From Enterobacteriaceae bacterium 4M9 (GTDB lineage: Bacteria > Pseudomonadota > Gammaproteobacteria > Enterobacterales > Enterobacteriaceae), in NCBI GenBank assembly GCA_010092695.1, contig JAADJJ010000001.1, positions 1,736,001 through 1,800,000 of the forward strand: 64,000 nt of DNA. The letters run 5' to 3'. This document shows, in pieces, positions 10,719 through 22,472 of the stretch (position 1 is its first letter; every line of letters begins with the position of its first letter). A program made the translations under genes and the position numbers. Under the pieces are notes generated by a model. The model was not told the origin of the DNA. It worked only from the letters and a program-made list of their open reading frames with translations, and searched no databases.

Positions 10719-11793
10719 GATTAGCAATATTAAAAAATCTTTTGGCCGCACTCAGGTGCTGAACGATATCTCACTGGACATTCCTTCTGGCCAGATGGTG
10801 GCGCTGCTGGGGCCGTCAGGTTCCGGTAAAACCACGCTGCTGCGTATTATTGCCGGGCTGGAAAGCCAGAGCAGCGGGCGCATTAGCTTTCACGGTACTG
10901 ACGTAAGCCGCCTGCACGCGCGTGACCGTCGCGTGGGCTTTGTATTCCAGCACTATGCGTTGTTTCGCCACATGACGGTGTTCGACAACATCGCCTTTGG
11001 CCTGACGGTATTGCCGCGACGCGAGCGCCCGAATACGGCCGCCATCCGCCAGAAAGTGACGCAGCTTCTGGAAATGGTGCAGTTGTCGCACCTGGCTGAG
11101 CGCTATCCGGCGCAGCTATCCGGCGGCCAGAAGCAGCGCGTGGCGTTAGCGCGTGCGCTGGCGGTAGAGCCGCAGATTTTGCTGCTGGATGAGCCGTTTG
11201 GTGCGCTGGATGCCCAGGTGCGTAAAGAACTCCGGCGCTGGCTGCGCGAACTGCATGAGGAACTGAAGTTTACCAGTGTGTTCGTGACACACGACCAGGA
11301 AGAGGCGATGGAAGTCGCTAACCGGGTCGTGGTGATGAGCCAAGGCAATATTGAACAGGCAGATGCGCCGGAGCAGGTCTGGCGTGAACCGGCAACCCGC
11401 TTTGTGCTGGAGTTTCTCGGTGAGGTGAACCGGCTGCCGGGTACGATTCACGGCGGTCAATTCCAGGTTGGCGCACACCGCTGGCCGCTTGGCTTTACGC
11501 CGTCATGGCAGGGCGAGGTGGATTTGTTCCTGCGTCCGTGGGAAGTGGATGTCAGCCGTCGCACCAGCCTTGATTCGCCGCTGCCGGTGCAGGTACTGGA
11601 AGTCAGCCCGCGTGGCCACTTTATGCAGCTGGTGGTTCAGCCGCTGGGCTGGAGTCGCGAGCCGCTGACGGTGGTACTGCGCGATGAGCGCGTGCCGCAG
11701 CGCGGTGAACGCCTGTTTGTTGGCCTGCAAAATGCGCGCATTTACCACGGCCAGGAGCGCATTCAGAGCCAGCCGCTGGCGCAGAGCGCCTGA
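10708..11793 (+). CDS. cysA: Sulfate/thiosulfate ABC transporter ATPase CysA
   Basis: CysA hydrolyses ATP to power the CysTW channel. The nucleotide-binding domain shows Walker [10 protein letters not shown] at residues 35-43, a Q-loop in VFQHYALF, the signature [15 protein letters not shown], Walker [13 protein letters not shown] and the switch His in [10 protein letters not shown]. Residues ~240-361 form the TOBE-type regulatory domain ([21 protein letters not shown]). Length 361 is close to the ~365 of E. coli CysA. It is the last gene of cysPTWA before an intrinsic terminator that partly separates it from cysM. Confidence 0.98.
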   Translation: MSIEISNIKKSFGRTQVLNDISLDIPSGQMVALLGPSGSGKTTLLRIIAGLESQSSGRISFHGTDVSRLHARDRRVGFVFQHYALFRHMTVFDNIAFGLTVLPRRERPNTAAIRQKVTQLLEMVQLSHLAERYPAQLSGGQKQRVALARALAVEPQILLLDEPFGALDAQVRKELRRWLRELHEELKFTSVFVTHDQEEAMEVANRVVVMSQGNIEQADAPEQVWREPATRFVLEFLGEVNRLPGTIHGGQFQVGAHRWPLGFTPSWQGEVDLFLRPWEVDVSRRTSLDSPLPVQVLEVSPRGHFMQLVVQPLGWSREPLTVVLRDERVPQRGERLFVGLQNARIYHGQERIQSQPLAQSA

Positions 11794-11873
11794 AAGAAAG
11801 CGGGGACAGGCGCTTGCCGAGTCCCGGATGTTTGATTATTTTGACGGAAGGTTTCGCCATCTTCCTGAGAACA

Positions 11874-11896
11874 AGCGGCCGGAGGGCCGCTTTTTT
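11874..11896 (+). terminator. Intrinsic terminator between cysA and cysM
   Basis: GCGGCC and GGCCGC pair around GGAG and are followed by six T, a textbook rho-independent terminator extended by AA/TT. It lies 20 bases before the cysM GTG, so cysM expression probably depends on read-through or on a promoter between 11794 and 11870. Confidence 0.85.
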
Positions 11897-11915
11897 CATG
11901 CATGGACACACACAC

Positions 11916-12827
11916 GTGAGCACATTAGAAAGCACTATTGGCAATACACCGCTGGTTCGTTTACAGCGTATGGCACCGCACAACGGCAGTGAAATCTGGG
12001 TCAAGCTGGAAGGCAATAATCCAGCGGGTTCCGTTAAGGACAGAGCTGCCCTGTTTATGATTAACCAGGCCGAGGCGCGCGGTGAAATCGCGCCTGGCGA
12101 CGTGCTGATTGAGGCAACCAGCGGGAACACCGGCATTGCGCTTGCGATGATAGCCGCGCTTAAAGGTTACCGCATGAAGCTGCTGATGCCGGATAACATG
12201 AGCCTTGAGCGCCGTGCGGCAATGCAGGCCTACGGCGCAGAGCTGATTCTGGTGACCAAAGAGCAAGGAATGGAAGGCGCACGCACTCTGGCACAAGAGA
12301 TGGCCGTTCGCGGCGAAGGCAAGGTGCTGGATCAGTTTAACAACCCGGACAACCCGCTTGCCCACTATCGCACCACCGGCCCGGAAATCTGGCAGCAGAC
12401 GGCAGGGCGCATCAGCCATTTTGTTTCCAGCATGGGAACAACAGGGACTATCACTGGCACATCGCGCTTTATGCGCGAGCAGGATAAACCCGTTACGATT
12501 GTGGGCTTACAACCGCAGGAAGGCAGCAGCATTCCCGGTATTCGCCGCTGGCCGCAGGAGTGGATGCCTGGCATTTTTGATGCCTCGTTAGTTGATGAGG
12601 TGCTGGATATCTCGCAGGACGAAGCGGAAAACACCATGCGTATGCTGGCACGCCAGGAGGGGATCTTCTGCGGTGTCAGTTCTGGCGGCGCGGTTGCCGG
12701 GGCGCTGAGGGTAGCACAGGCGAATCCCGGTGCCGTGGTGGTGGCCATTATCTGCGATCGCGGTGACCGCTATTTATCAACTGGCGTGTTTGGTGAAGAG
12801 AGTTTTGCCCAGGGCGCGGGGATTTAA
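11916..12827 (+). CDS. cysM: Cysteine synthase B (O-acetylserine sulfhydrylase B)
   Basis: CysM uses PLP to make cysteine from O-acetylserine and sulfide, and S-sulfocysteine from thiosulfate, which fits its place behind the thiosulfate importer. The PLP lysine is Lys41 in [31 protein letters not shown] and CGVSSGGAVAG are also present. The GTG at 11916 gives 303 residues beginning MSTLESTIGNTPL, the E. coli length. An in-frame ATG at 11898 would add six residues but sits directly on the terminator T tract. The stop codon lies in the loop of the next terminator. It converges on yfeK. Confidence 0.97.
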   Translation: MSTLESTIGNTPLVRLQRMAPHNGSEIWVKLEGNNPAGSVKDRAALFMINQAEARGEIAPGDVLIEATSGNTGIALAMIAALKGYRMKLLMPDNMSLERRAAMQAYGAELILVTKEQGMEGARTLAQEMAVRGEGKVLDQFNNPDNPLAHYRTTGPEIWQQTAGRISHFVSSMGTTGTITGTSRFMREQDKPVTIVGLQPQEGSSIPGIRRWPQEWMPGIFDASLVDEVLDISQDEAENTMRMLARQEGIFCGVSSGGAVAGALRVAQANPGAVVVAIICDRGDRYLSTGVFGEESFAQGAGI

Positions 12828-12835
12828 CCCCGCGC
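12814..12835. terminator. Stem-loop overlapping the cysM stop codon
   Basis: GCGCGGGG and CCCCGCGC form an 8-bp stem. The six-base loop ATTTAA holds the cysM TAA stop. It lies between convergent cysM and yfeK and is symmetrical enough to act on both strands, though neither side has a strong T run. Confidence 0.6.
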
Positions 12836-12840
12836 ACGGC

Positions 12841-13212
12841 TTACTTAACGCTGGCGTCGGTTTGTTCAATCAGACGATGCAGAAAGACCGAGGCGTTTTC
12901 ATCGCCTTTACCAGAAATACGTACCGTATACGGTTTGCCGGTAATAGATGACGATGACGCGACCTTATCGATAAACTGATCGGCGGTGTTGATGCGGTTG
13001 CGGGTGTTTTTAAGTTTAAGGCGCAGGTGTGACACCGCTTCTTCCCGGGTATGTTCGCTACCGTTACGAATAAACACCAGTCCCTGCTGCTCACTGAGCG
13101 CGCCGAGCATGGCCTCTACGCGCGCTTCTTCATGCGCGCTGAGTTTTGCCCAGGCGGCAGGGGTCAGCATCAGTAGGGCCAGCATCGCGGCAACCGCGTT
13201 TTTTACCTTCAT
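12841..13212 (-). CDS. yfeK: YfeK, small periplasmic protein (DUF5329)
   Basis: The 123-residue product has a Sec signal peptide with likely cleavage at AWA near residue 22, leaving a mature start [14 protein letters not shown]. The rest matches Yfe[44 protein letters not shown] and the GKPYTVRI segment. Function is unknown. It converges on cysM, as in E. coli. In E. coli the gene on its other side is pdxK; here that place is taken by an unrelated secreted protein. Confidence 0.92.
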   Translation of the reverse strand: MKVKNAVAAMLALLMLTPAAWAKLSAHEEARVEAMLGALSEQQGLVFIRNGSEHTREEAVSHLRLKLKNTRNRINTADQFIDKVASSSSITGKPYTVRISGKGDENASVFLHRLIEQTDASVK

Positions 13213-13285
13213 TTTATTTCCTTATAGTTTATGACCTGTTCCCTGAGACAACGCCGCAAGGGCGGAGTTGCAGGCCGTGGTTACG

Positions 13286-13837
13286 TTAAATTTGCCGTGG
13301 CAGTTTGCTGACTGCTTTTTCAAGCAGCATATCAAGGCTACTCAAGGCGAGATGGTTTTTCACCGGTTTGCTTACGGCTTCCAGCGCCTGACCAGGGACA
13401 TTGGTCATGGTGTAGAGCGTGACGTTACCTGGCTGATGATCGTAAATCACCAGCCCATCCACACCCACGCCATCACTGTCCTCAAAGTTTTTGAGCACGG
13501 TTTGCATTTCACGTTTTGCCGTTTCATCACCGTCAACCGCACGGCGAAGCGCGTGCGGTGAAAGCCCTGCGGGCACCGTGTAGATGTAGAGCGGATCCAC
13601 ACTGTTTATTTCGTCATTATTGCCTGAGCACAGGAAACAGTCGTGCCCGCGCGGTGCAGGCAGGGATTCTAATTTGCGTAGCGCCAGGGTGAGCGACTGA
13701 CCGTCCTGGTAGAGTGGGGGAGAAATATCGATAAAAACGACCGACCAGGCGCCCGGTGACCCCGCGTGTGCAAGAGGGGAAAGCAGGATAAAGGAGAGCG
13801 CCAGCACAGAGGTACATAGCCGTGAAAACAACGTCAT
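13286..13837 (-). CDS. Unrecognised secreted protein with a CxxC motif
   Basis: A 183-residue protein with a clear Sec signal (MTLFSRLCTSVLALSF onward, likely cleavage after AHA at residue 25). The mature part has WSVVFIDISPPLYQDG near its start, a CFLC pair at Cys67-Cys70 that could be a disulfide or metal site, then a mixed region and a helical C-terminus ending KLPRQI. I do not recognise the family and assign no function. It lies between crr and yfeK, on the same strand, where pdxK sits in E. coli. Spacing to both neighbours (about 75-85 bases) and the crr terminator suggest its own promoter. Base composition is like the surrounding core genes. Confidence 0.75.
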   Translation of the reverse strand: MTLFSRLCTSVLALSFILLSPLAHAGSPGAWSVVFIDISPPLYQDGQSLTLALRKLESLPAPRGHDCFLCSGNNDEINSVDPLYIYTVPAGLSPHALRRAVDGDETAKREMQTVLKNFEDSDGVGVDGLVIYDHQPGNVTLYTMTNVPGQALEAVSKPVKNHLALSSLDMLLEKAVSKLPRQI

Positions 13838-13876
13838 GGTGAATTCCTTTTAACCATTGGGTTGGCAGCAGCCCAT

Positions 13877-13900
13877 AAAAAACGGCGCCCTCAGGCGCCG
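13877..13900 (-). terminator. Terminator of the ptsHI-crr operon
   Basis: CGGCGCC and GGCGCCG pair around CTCA, with a run of six A on the + strand giving a U tract after the stem on the minus strand. It lies 22 bases after the crr stop and ends the pts operon. Confidence 0.85.
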
Positions 13901-13921
13901 CTTTATGAACTCAAGTTCGCA

Positions 13922-14425
13922 TTATTTTTTAATGCGGATAACCGGCGTTTCACCAACGGTAACGCTACCGGTGAGCTTAGTCAGCTCTTTGATTTCGTCC
14001 ATATTGGAGATAACAACCGGCGTCAGCGTGGATTTTGCTTTTTCTTCCAGCAGCGGCAGGTCGAACTCGATGACCACGTCGCCTTTCTTCACGCGCTGGC
14101 CTTCTTCTGCAATACGCTTAAAGCCTTCGCCTTTCAGTTCAACGGTATCAATACCGAAGTGAACGAACAGCTCAATGCCGCTATCGGATTCGATAGAAAA
14201 CGCGTGGTTGGTTTCAAAAATTTTGCCGATAGTGCCGTCAACCGGTGCAACCATTTTGTCGCCAGTCGGCTTGATCGCGATACCATCACCAACGATTTTT
14301 TCAGCGAAGACTACGTCCGGCACATCTTCGATATTCACGATTTCACCAGACAGCGGAGCAACGATTTCAATCGTGCCACTGTCGCTGTTGCCTTTATCAC
14401 CGAACAGCTTACTAAATAACCCCAT
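13922..14425 (-). CDS. crr: PTS glucose-specific enzyme IIA (EIIA-Glc)
   Basis: EIIA-Glc passes phosphate from HPr to the glucose and related EIIBC permeases. Its phosphorylation state also drives adenylate cyclase activation and inducer exclusion. The two active-site histidines are His74 (ETNHAFSI) and His89 (FVHFGIDTV), the latter being the phosphorylated one. The protein is 167 residues, two shorter than in E. coli, with the difference confined to the variable N-terminal helix ([15 protein letters not shown]). Residues from SGTIEI onward are nearly invariant. It is last in ptsH-ptsI-crr, 43 bases after ptsI. A crr-specific promoter inside ptsI is known in E. coli. Confidence 0.99.
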   Translation of the reverse strand: MGLFSKLFGDKGNSDSGTIEIVAPLSGEIVNIEDVPDVVFAEKIVGDGIAIKPTGDKMVAPVDGTIGKIFETNHAFSIESDSGIELFVHFGIDTVELKGEGFKRIAEEGQRVKKGDVVIEFDLPLLEEKAKSTLTPVVISNMDEIKELTKLTGSVTVGETPVIRIKK

Positions 14426-14468
14426 TAACCTTCTCTCCTAAGCAGTAATTTGGGCCGCATCTCGTGGA

Positions 14469-16196
14469 TTAGCAGATTGTTTTTTCTTCAATGAACTTGT
14501 TAACCAGCGTCATTAACTCGTCCGTTGTCGGTTGAGCAAGAGCCTGCTCTGCTAAAACCTTCGCATCTTCGAAGTTCGTGTTACGAATAATTTTCTTGAT
14601 GCGCGGGATAGAAATGGCACTCATACTGAATTCATCCAGACCCATCCCCAGCAACAGAAGTGTAGCACGTTCATCACCAGCAAGCTCACCGCACATACCG
14701 GTCCACTTACCTTCAGCATGAGATGCGTCGATAACTTGCTTAATGAGGGTCAGGACCGACGGTGACATCGGCTGGTAGAGATGCGAAATCATATCATTAC
14801 CACGGTCAACTGCCAGCGTATACTGCGTTAAATCGTTGGTTCCGATGCTAAAGAAGTCCACTTCTTTAGCCAGGTGGCGGGCGATAGTGGCTGCCGCCGG
14901 GGTTTCTACCATCACGCCGACTTCAATGCTTTCGTCGAACGCCTTGCCTTCTGCGCGCAGCTCGGCTTTGTAGCCTTCAATCGCCTGCTTCAGGGTACGG
15001 ACTTCTTCAACGGAGATGATCATCGGGAACATGATGCGCAGTTTACCGAAAGCAGAGGCACGCAGGATGGCGCGAACCTGATCGCGCAGGATCTCTTTAC
15101 GATCCATCGCAATACGCACTGCGCGCCAGCCCAGGAACGGGTTCTCTTCTTTCGGGAAATTCATGTACGGCAGCTCTTTGTCGCCACCAATGTCCATGGT
15201 ACGCACGATAACAGCCTGTGAACCGCAGGCTTCTGCCACGGCTTTGTAGGCTTCAAACTGCTCGTTTTCTGTCGGCAGTGAGTCGCGGTCCATAAACAGG
15301 AATTCGGTACGATACAGGCCCACGCCTTCTGCGCCGTTGCGCTCTGCGCCGGCCACGTCACGCACGGTGCCGATGTTAGCGCAGACTTCTACCTGATGGC
15401 CGTCAAGGGTGATAGCCGGCAGGTCTTTAAGCTTAGCCAGTTCAGCTTTTTCTTCAGCTTCCTGGGTTTGAATCTTGCGCAGCGCCTCAATCTCATCGTT
15501 GGTTGGGTTAACGTAAACTTTGTTGTTAACCGCATCGAGAATGAGATAGTCGTCGTTTTTCACCTGGCTTGTGATGCTGCCGGTGCCCACGATGGCGGGC
15601 AGTTCCAGAGAACGCGCCATAATTGAGGTGTGGGAGGTACGCCCGCCAAGGTCGGTAATGAAACCCAGAACCTTGTTCAGGTTAAGCTGTGCAGTTTCAG
15701 ACGGGGTCAGGTCAGCGGCAACCAGGATAACTTCGTCCTGGATGGAGCTTAAGTCGATAATCGCCAGGCCAAGGATGTTGCGCAGCAGACGTTTGCCGAT
15801 ATCACGCACGTCAGCAGCGCGCTCTTTGAGGTACTCGTCGTCGAGTTCTTCAAGGGCGGTGGCCTGACCTTCGATAACTTCGTACGCTGCCGCGTCGGCA
15901 GTGACGTTTTTATCTTTAATCAGGGCTATGATTTCCTGCTCAAGCTCCTCATCTTCCAGCAACATAATGTGGCCTTCGAAGATAGCTTCTTTTTCTTCAC
16001 CAAAGGTTTCCCCGGCTTTTACCTTAATGGCTTCGAGCTGGGTGGCGGCCTTTGCGCGACCATCCAGGAAACGCTGGATTTCCTTTTCAACCTGGTCAGC
16101 AGAAATTTTTTTCCGGTCGATGACTACTTCATCTTCCTTCAGCAAAAGCGCTTTGCCGAAAGCGATACCCGGGGATGCTAAAATGCCTGAAATCAT
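14469..16196 (-). CDS. ptsI: PTS enzyme I (phosphoenolpyruvate-protein phosphotransferase)
   Basis: Enzyme I takes phosphate from phosphoenolpyruvate and passes it to HPr, starting sugar uptake by the PTS. The 575-residue length matches the family. The phosphorylated histidine is His189 in [14 protein letters not shown]; the PEP-binding C-terminal barrel shows [29 protein letters not shown] and the catalytic Cys in GMCGELAGD. There is no membrane segment; it is a cytoplasmic dimer. It lies 50 bases after ptsH and 43 before crr in one operon. Confidence 0.99.
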   Translation of the reverse strand: MISGILASPGIAFGKALLLKEDEVVIDRKKISADQVEKEIQRFLDGRAKAATQLEAIKVKAGETFGEEKEAIFEGHIMLLEDEELEQEIIALIKDKNVTADAAAYEVIEGQATALEELDDEYLKERAADVRDIGKRLLRNILGLAIIDLSSIQDEVILVAADLTPSETAQLNLNKVLGFITDLGGRTSHTSIMARSLELPAIVGTGSITSQVKNDDYLILDAVNNKVYVNPTNDEIEALRKIQTQEAEEKAELAKLKDLPAITLDGHQVEVCANIGTVRDVAGAERNGAEGVGLYRTEFLFMDRDSLPTENEQFEAYKAVAEACGSQAVIVRTMDIGGDKELPYMNFPKEENPFLGWRAVRIAMDRKEILRDQVRAILRASAFGKLRIMFPMIISVEEVRTLKQAIEGYKAELRAEGKAFDESIEVGVMVETPAAATIARHLAKEVDFFSIGTNDLTQYTLAVDRGNDMISHLYQPMSPSVLTLIKQVIDASHAEGKWTGMCGELAGDERATLLLLGMGLDEFSMSAISIPRIKKIIRNTNFEDAKVLAEQALAQPTTDELMTLVNKFIEEKTIC

Positions 16197-16246
16197 AACC
16201 CTACCTTACTTGTGACTGATATTAGTTCCGAACCCGGTAAAAAGAC

Positions 16247-16504
16247 TTACTCGAGCTCTGCCATCAGTTTTACCAGATGCTCAACTGCGTTCTGCTCATC
16301 TTCGCCTTCAGCAGAGATGGTGACAACGGTACCCTGAGTCAGACCCAGCGTCTGCAGTTTGAACAGGCTCTTAGCGCTGGCGCTTTTGCCGTTAGACGTC
16401 ACGGTAATATCAGAAGTGAAGCCTTTAGCTTCTTTAACAAACTGAGCGGCAGGGCGAGTGTGCAGACCGTTCGGAGCGGTAATGGTTACTTCTTGCTGAA
16501 ACAT
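16247..16504 (-). CDS. ptsH: PTS phosphocarrier protein HPr
   Basis: HPr shuttles phosphate from enzyme I to the sugar-specific EIIA proteins. The 85-residue length is standard. His15, the phosphorylated residue, is in [12 protein letters not shown], and the Ser46 region [18 protein letters not shown] is intact, although gamma-proteobacteria lack the HPr kinase that uses it in Gram-positives. It is the first gene of ptsH-ptsI-crr. Its promoters should lie in the ~340 bases between it and the cysK terminator. Confidence 0.99.
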   Translation of the reverse strand: MFQQEVTITAPNGLHTRPAAQFVKEAKGFTSDITVTSNGKSASAKSLFKLQTLGLTQGTVVTISAEGEDEQNAVEHLVKLMAELE

Positions 16505-16842
16505 TATATTTCCCCAACTTATAGGTTTAGTGTTGTGGAACTAAAGTCTAGCCTGGAGGCCACACTTTAGCCTGTAATAGTTCGCTCTGGTGCCGACAAA
16601 GCGCGGTGTAATGCAGTCACTTACCTGGCCGTTATGCCGGGGAGGTTGATGCAGTTTACGCTTCGTTCGTCGGTAATCATTATGCCGCGTAATTCACGCT
16701 GGCACCAAATCAGTAAATCGATTCAGCCCAAAGAGACAAAAATCGGTGATTAATTTCGCGCATCAAAATAATTAGCAGGTTAAATACCAGAGGGACCAGG
16801 GGTAAGCAATGCTGAGGTAGGTAAAATTTTGACTTGCACCAC
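16505..16842 (-). promoter_or_regulatory. ptsH upstream regulatory region
   Basis: This 338-base stretch between the cysK terminator and ptsH contains no credible gene. By position it corresponds to the E. coli region with the two pts promoters (P0 and P1) and CRP sites. I could not locate an unambiguous CRP palindrome by eye. The stretch nearest the cysK terminator (about 16730-16840) is AT-rich. Confidence 0.55.
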
Positions 16843-16870
16843 AAAAAAGCACCCTTGCAGGTGCTTTTTT
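16843..16870 (-). terminator. Terminator of cysK
   Basis: AAAAAAGCACC and GGTGCTTTTTT form a strong stem with a short loop and T runs on both strands. It lies 22 bases beyond the cysK stop and insulates ptsH from cysK transcription. Confidence 0.9.
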
Positions 16871-16892
16871 GCGCGTTTTCACAGAACTGGCA

Positions 16893-17864
16893 TCACTGTT
16901 GCAACTCTTTCTCAGTGAAAAGATCGGCAAACAGTGCAGTGCTCAGATAGCGCTCACCGGAAGACGGAAGGATAACGACAATTGTCTTATTGGTAAAGGC
17001 TTCATCTTCCTGAAGTTTGAGCGCTGCCGCTACGGCTGCACCCGACGAGATACCGGCCAGAATGCCTTCCTCGTCCATCAGACGGCGAGCGGTGGAGATA
17101 GCCTCTTCATTCGTGATGGCAACGACTTTATCAACCAGCTTCAGGTCGAGGTTGCCCGGAATGAAGCCTGCGCCGATGCCCTGGATTTTATGTGGGCCGG
17201 GTTTGATTTCTTCGCCCGCCAGCGCCTGAGCAATAACCGGTGAGTCGGTCGGCTCAACGGCGACGGTGATGAGGTCTTTTTTGCCTTTGGTGTTTTTCAG
17301 ATAGCGACTTACGCCTGTCAGCGTACCGCCGGTCCCCACGCCAGAGATAAAGACGTCAACCTGGCCGTCGGTGTCTTCCCAGATTTCAGGACCGGTGGTC
17401 TTTTCGTGGATCTCCGGGTTAGCCGGGTTGCTGAACTGCTGCAGCAGAATATATTTTTGCGGATCGGTGGCAACAATCTCTTCTGCTTTCTGAATGGCGC
17501 CCTTCATGCCTTTCGCGCCTTCGGTCAGTACCAGATTGGCACCCAGCGCTTTGAGCAGTTTACGGCGCTCAATGCTCATGGTTTCAGGCATGGTCAGCGT
17601 CAGTTTGTAACCGCGCGCAGCAGCAACGTATGCCAGCGCAATGCCGGTGTTGCCGCTGGTCGGTTCAACCAGTTCAACGCCAGGTTTCAGTACGCCACGT
17701 TTTTCTGCATCCCAAATCATATTGGCGCCGATGCGGCACTTAACGCTGAAGCTTGGGTTACGGGATTCAATTTTCGCGAGAATTCGGCCGTTACCAATGC
17801 GGTTGAGCCGGACCAGCGGCGTGTGGCCGATAGTTAGAGAATTGTCTTCATAAATCTTGCTCAT
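16893..17864 (-). CDS. cysK: Cysteine synthase A (O-acetylserine sulfhydrylase A)
   Basis: CysK is the main PLP enzyme converting O-acetylserine and sulfide to cysteine. The PLP lysine is Lys42 ([13 protein letters not shown]), the phosphate-binding loops are TSGNTGIAL and [11 protein letters not shown], and the 323-residue length is that of E. coli CysK. The C-terminal [20 protein letters not shown] is family-typical. Family knowledge: CysK binds the CysE C-terminus to form the cysteine synthase complex and also moonlights in other roles. It lies 154 bases downstream of cysZ on the same strand, and that gap should contain the CysB-dependent cysK promoter. Confidence 0.98.
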   Translation of the reverse strand: MSKIYEDNSLTIGHTPLVRLNRIGNGRILAKIESRNPSFSVKCRIGANMIWDAEKRGVLKPGVELVEPTSGNTGIALAYVAAARGYKLTLTMPETMSIERRKLLKALGANLVLTEGAKGMKGAIQKAEEIVATDPQKYILLQQFSNPANPEIHEKTTGPEIWEDTDGQVDVFISGVGTGGTLTGVSRYLKNTKGKKDLITVAVEPTDSPVIAQALAGEEIKPGPHKIQGIGAGFIPGNLDLKLVDKVVAITNEEAISTARRLMDEEGILAGISSGAAVAAALKLQEDEAFTNKTIVVILPSSGERYLSTALFADLFTEKELQQ

Positions 17865-18018
17865 GGCCTTTCCTTAACTGTTTGAAATTTTGCACGTATG
17901 CAGCATACCTGCTCAGGATTTATGCGGAAGTAAGTAATTGGCATATCGTTATGCTGGAGTGAAATAATGCCTTTCAGTATGGAATATGGCGGGGCATAAC
18001 GCACCCGCCTTAGTGCCG

Positions 18019-18780
18019 TTAACGCCAGCTTGCGTGTTGCTCGCGATAGCAGTCCACCCACATCGCCGTTGCTCCGCATACCGCAACCGGCATGATGACC
18101 AGATTGAGCACGGGGATCATGGTGAACAGACTGGTCAGTGCGCCAAACTGCATATTGATAAATTTGCGCTCGCGCAGGGCAACGCGCATTTGTGCAAAGG
18201 GCACTTTGTGGTTATCAAACGGATAGTCGCAGTACTGAATAGCTAACATCCAGGCGCTGAACAAAAACCACAGCACCGGAGCGAGGGTTTGCCCAAGACC
18301 TGGGATAAAAAACAGCACCAGCAGCACCAGCGCGCGCGGCAGGTACCAGGCAAACTTCTGCCATTCACGCTTCATAATGCGCGGCAGGTCTTTCATGATG
18401 TCCACAACGCCGGTGTCCGGCGGGGTGGAGCCTGTCAGGCGCGCTTCAAGCTGTTCGGCCAGCAGTCCGTTGAAGGGCGCGGCTATCCAGTTAGCCAGCG
18501 TTGAAAAGAAATAGCCAAAGACCAGCAGTACCGAGATAACGGCGAGCGGCCAGATAAGGTAGCTCAGCCACTGCAGCCAGTTGGGCACCATTGCCATGAG
18601 CGTAACTATCCAGCCTTCCAGCCGGGTAAAAAGCCACCAGAACGCACCGCCCATCAGCAGCACGTTAACGAGCAGCGGCAGCACCACAAAGCGGCGAATG
18701 CCTGGCTCTTTAATCAACTTCCATCCCTGTGAAAAATAGAAAAGCCCGCTGCGAGGGGCAAGACCCGTATTAGCAACCAT
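18019..18780 (-). CDS. cysZ: Sulfate transporter CysZ
   Basis: CysZ is an inner-membrane sulfate permease that feeds cysteine synthesis at high-affinity sulfate uptake. The 253-residue length equals that of E. coli CysZ. The N-terminal [29 protein letters not shown], the hydrophobic helices around residues 30-50, 70-95, 145-175 and 205-235, and the [16 protein letters not shown] segment are characteristic. It sits directly upstream of cysK on the same strand and is divergent from zipA, as in E. coli. The intergenic sequence to zipA (18781-19023) should carry both promoters. Confidence 0.97.
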   Translation of the reverse strand: MVANTGLAPRSGLFYFSQGWKLIKEPGIRRFVVLPLLVNVLLMGGAFWWLFTRLEGWIVTLMAMVPNWLQWLSYLIWPLAVISVLLVFGYFFSTLANWIAAPFNGLLAEQLEARLTGSTPPDTGVVDIMKDLPRIMKREWQKFAWYLPRALVLLVLFFIPGLGQTLAPVLWFLFSAWMLAIQYCDYPFDNHKVPFAQMRVALRERKFINMQFGALTSLFTMIPVLNLVIMPVAVCGATAMWVDCYREQHASWR

Positions 18781-19023
18781 AATCTGGCTCTACTCCTTTA
18801 AAAATTGGGCAACCGGTTCGGTCGCGCACTATCATACATATGTTGGTTAAAATGGGATAACTCTCTAAGAAATGGTCGAAAAAACAGCAAAAAACTGTTT
18901 TGAGCCTATCTTTATGCTGAGAACCAACCGGGTGTACTTGCACTTCATCACCTGGACAAATACTCTTAGTAAGTAAGATGTTTGCCGTATTGGCAAGGTG
19001 TTAGAACAACAGAGAATATAACG

Positions 19024-20013
19024 ATGCAGGACTTGCGTCTGATATTAATTATTGTTGGCGCGATAGCCATCATCGCCCTTCTGGTTCACGGACTGTGGAC
19101 CAGCCGTAAAGAGCGTTCGTCGATTTTCCGCGATCGCCCGCAAAGGCGTATGAAATCGCAGCGTGACGACTATGAACTGGACGACGACGCCGAAGAAGGC
19201 GTAGGTGAAGTGCGCGTGCACCGCGTTGATCAAACGCAGGACCGCCATGAACCTGAACCGCCGCCAGGTACTTCACACAATTATCAGCCGCCTTATGCGT
19301 CTGCCCAGCCGCGTGCACAGCAGCCGGTACAGGCTCCCGTTGTGCATGACGAGCCAGTGATTCGCAAGCCTGTTGCGCCGCAGCCGCCGGTTGATGAAGC
19401 GAGCGAAGTGCAGGTAACGCAGGATGCGTTGCAACGCCCGGTTGAGCATGTAACTCCACCGATGGTTGAGCCGCAGGTGAAGCTGCCAGAGCCGCAGATT
19501 AAAACGCTGTCGCCCGAGCAGGAAGCGAAGCTGGTTGCTGAAATTGAGGCAGAAGCCAAAGCTGCCGAGCCTGAGCAACCCACGCGTCGTAAAGAAGCCG
19601 TGATTGTGATGAACGTGGCCGCCCATGCCGGAAGCCAGCTTAATGGCGATGCGCTGCTTAACAGTATTCAGCAGTCCGGCTTCCAGTTTGGTGAGATGAA
19701 TATTTTCCACCGTCATCTTAGCCCGGACGGCAGTGGCCCGGTTCTGTTTAGTCTGGCGAATATGGTGAAACCGGGGTCGTTTGACCCGGAAACCATGCGC
19801 GACTTCATGACGCCAGGCATCACAATCTTTATGCAGGTACCGTCGTTTGGTGATGCACTACAAAACTTTAAGCTGATGCTCCAGTCTGCGCAGCATATTG
19901 CTGATGAAGTGGGTGGCGTCGTGCTTGACGACCAGCGCCGGATGATGACGCCGCAAAAACTGCGTGAGTACCAGGATACGATTCGCGAGGTTATTGGCGT
20001 GGCGCATCACTGA
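19024..20013 (+). CDS. zipA: Cell division protein ZipA
   Basis: ZipA anchors FtsZ polymers to the inner membrane at the division site. The ATG at 19024 is chosen because it begins directly with the N-terminal membrane anchor ([24 protein letters not shown]), as in the 328-residue E. coli protein; this one has 329. The anchor is followed by a charged segment, then a long Pro/Gln-rich linker (about residues 60-185), then the globular FtsZ-binding domain ([20 protein letters not shown] to the C-terminus, including [20 protein letters not shown]). It is divergent from cysZ and followed by a strong terminator before ligA. Confidence 0.97.
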   Translation: MQDLRLILIIVGAIAIIALLVHGLWTSRKERSSIFRDRPQRRMKSQRDDYELDDDAEEGVGEVRVHRVDQTQDRHEPEPPPGTSHNYQPPYASAQPRAQQPVQAPVVHDEPVIRKPVAPQPPVDEASEVQVTQDALQRPVEHVTPPMVEPQVKLPEPQIKTLSPEQEAKLVAEIEAEAKAAEPEQPTRRKEAVIVMNVAAHAGSQLNGDALLNSIQQSGFQFGEMNIFHRHLSPDGSGPVLFSLANMVKPGSFDPETMRDFMTPGITIFMQVPSFGDALQNFKLMLQSAQHIADEVGGVVLDDQRRMMTPQKLREYQDTIREVIGVAHH

Positions 20014-20040
20014 GGCCTGACTGAAAACGCTTTTTATCTG

Positions 20041-20066
20041 AACCCCCGCTTGTCGGGGGTTTTTTA
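20041..20066 (+). terminator. Terminator between zipA and ligA
   Basis: AACCCCCG and CGGGGGTT pair around CTTGT and run into TTTTT, a clear rho-independent terminator 28 bases after zipA. ligA starts 17 bases later, so its promoter must overlap this region or the 3' end of zipA. Confidence 0.9.
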
Positions 20067-20073
20067 TCGTTGA

Positions 20074-22101
<2,028 letters not shown>

Positions 22102-22102
22102 C

Positions 22103-22318
22103 ATGGAAAAAGAGCAGCTAATAGAAATAGCCAACACGATCATGCCGTTTGGCAAATATCAGGGAAGGGCGCTTATCGACCTGCCAGAAGAGTACCTGTT
22201 GTGGTTTGCCCGCAAAGGTGAATTCCCGAAGGGCAATCTCGGTGAATTGATGGCGTTGACGCTGCTGATTAAAACAGAAGGTCTTGAGAAACTGGTTAAG
22301 CCGCTTAAGCGGACATAG
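22103..22318 (+). CDS. ypeB: YpeB, small conserved protein (DUF3820)
   Basis: A 71-residue protein starting at the ATG at 22103, where GGAGAG of the ligA end provides the ribosome-binding site. It contains the DUF3820 core: TIMPFGKYQGRALIDLPEEYLLWF and GELMALTLLIKTEGLEKLVKPL. Function is unknown; the FGKYQG stretch resembles proteins linked to exonuclease folds, but I make no claim. The gene follows ligA by one base, as in E. coli. A weak stem followed by T6 (about 22350-22380) may end the transcript. Confidence 0.93.
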   Translation: MEKEQLIEIANTIMPFGKYQGRALIDLPEEYLLWFARKGEFPKGNLGELMALTLLIKTEGLEKLVKPLKRT

Positions 22319-22394
22319 CGGGTCTGCCAGGGAGTCAGGTACTATCAACGCCGGTCGGTCATGCACTGCCGGTATTTTTTGTGGGTGGGGATGG

Positions 22395-22472
22395 GGTTCG
22401 AATCTCAGGCTTCAGTGGATAGCAAAAAGGCGCCTTTAGGGCGCCTTTTTACATTGGTGGGTCGTGCAGGAT
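22395..22472 (-). repeat. Distal copy of the tRNA-Lys tail plus terminator (78-bp repeat)
   Basis: This 78-bp block is repeated at 22554-22631 with a single mismatch (22454 T versus 22613 C), at an offset of 159 bases. Read on the minus strand it begins with the last 18 bases of tRNA-Lys including CCA, then a terminator hairpin (22424-22450) and a short tail ending in TTCGAACC. It is a duplicated tRNA 3' end, not a functional tRNA. The arrangement resembles the tRNA-tail repeats downstream of E. coli tyrT. Confidence 0.85.

Noticed and set aside
22455..22472. A second tRNA-Lys gene
   Set aside because: Only the last 18 bases including CCA are present; no D-arm or anticodon arm follows.
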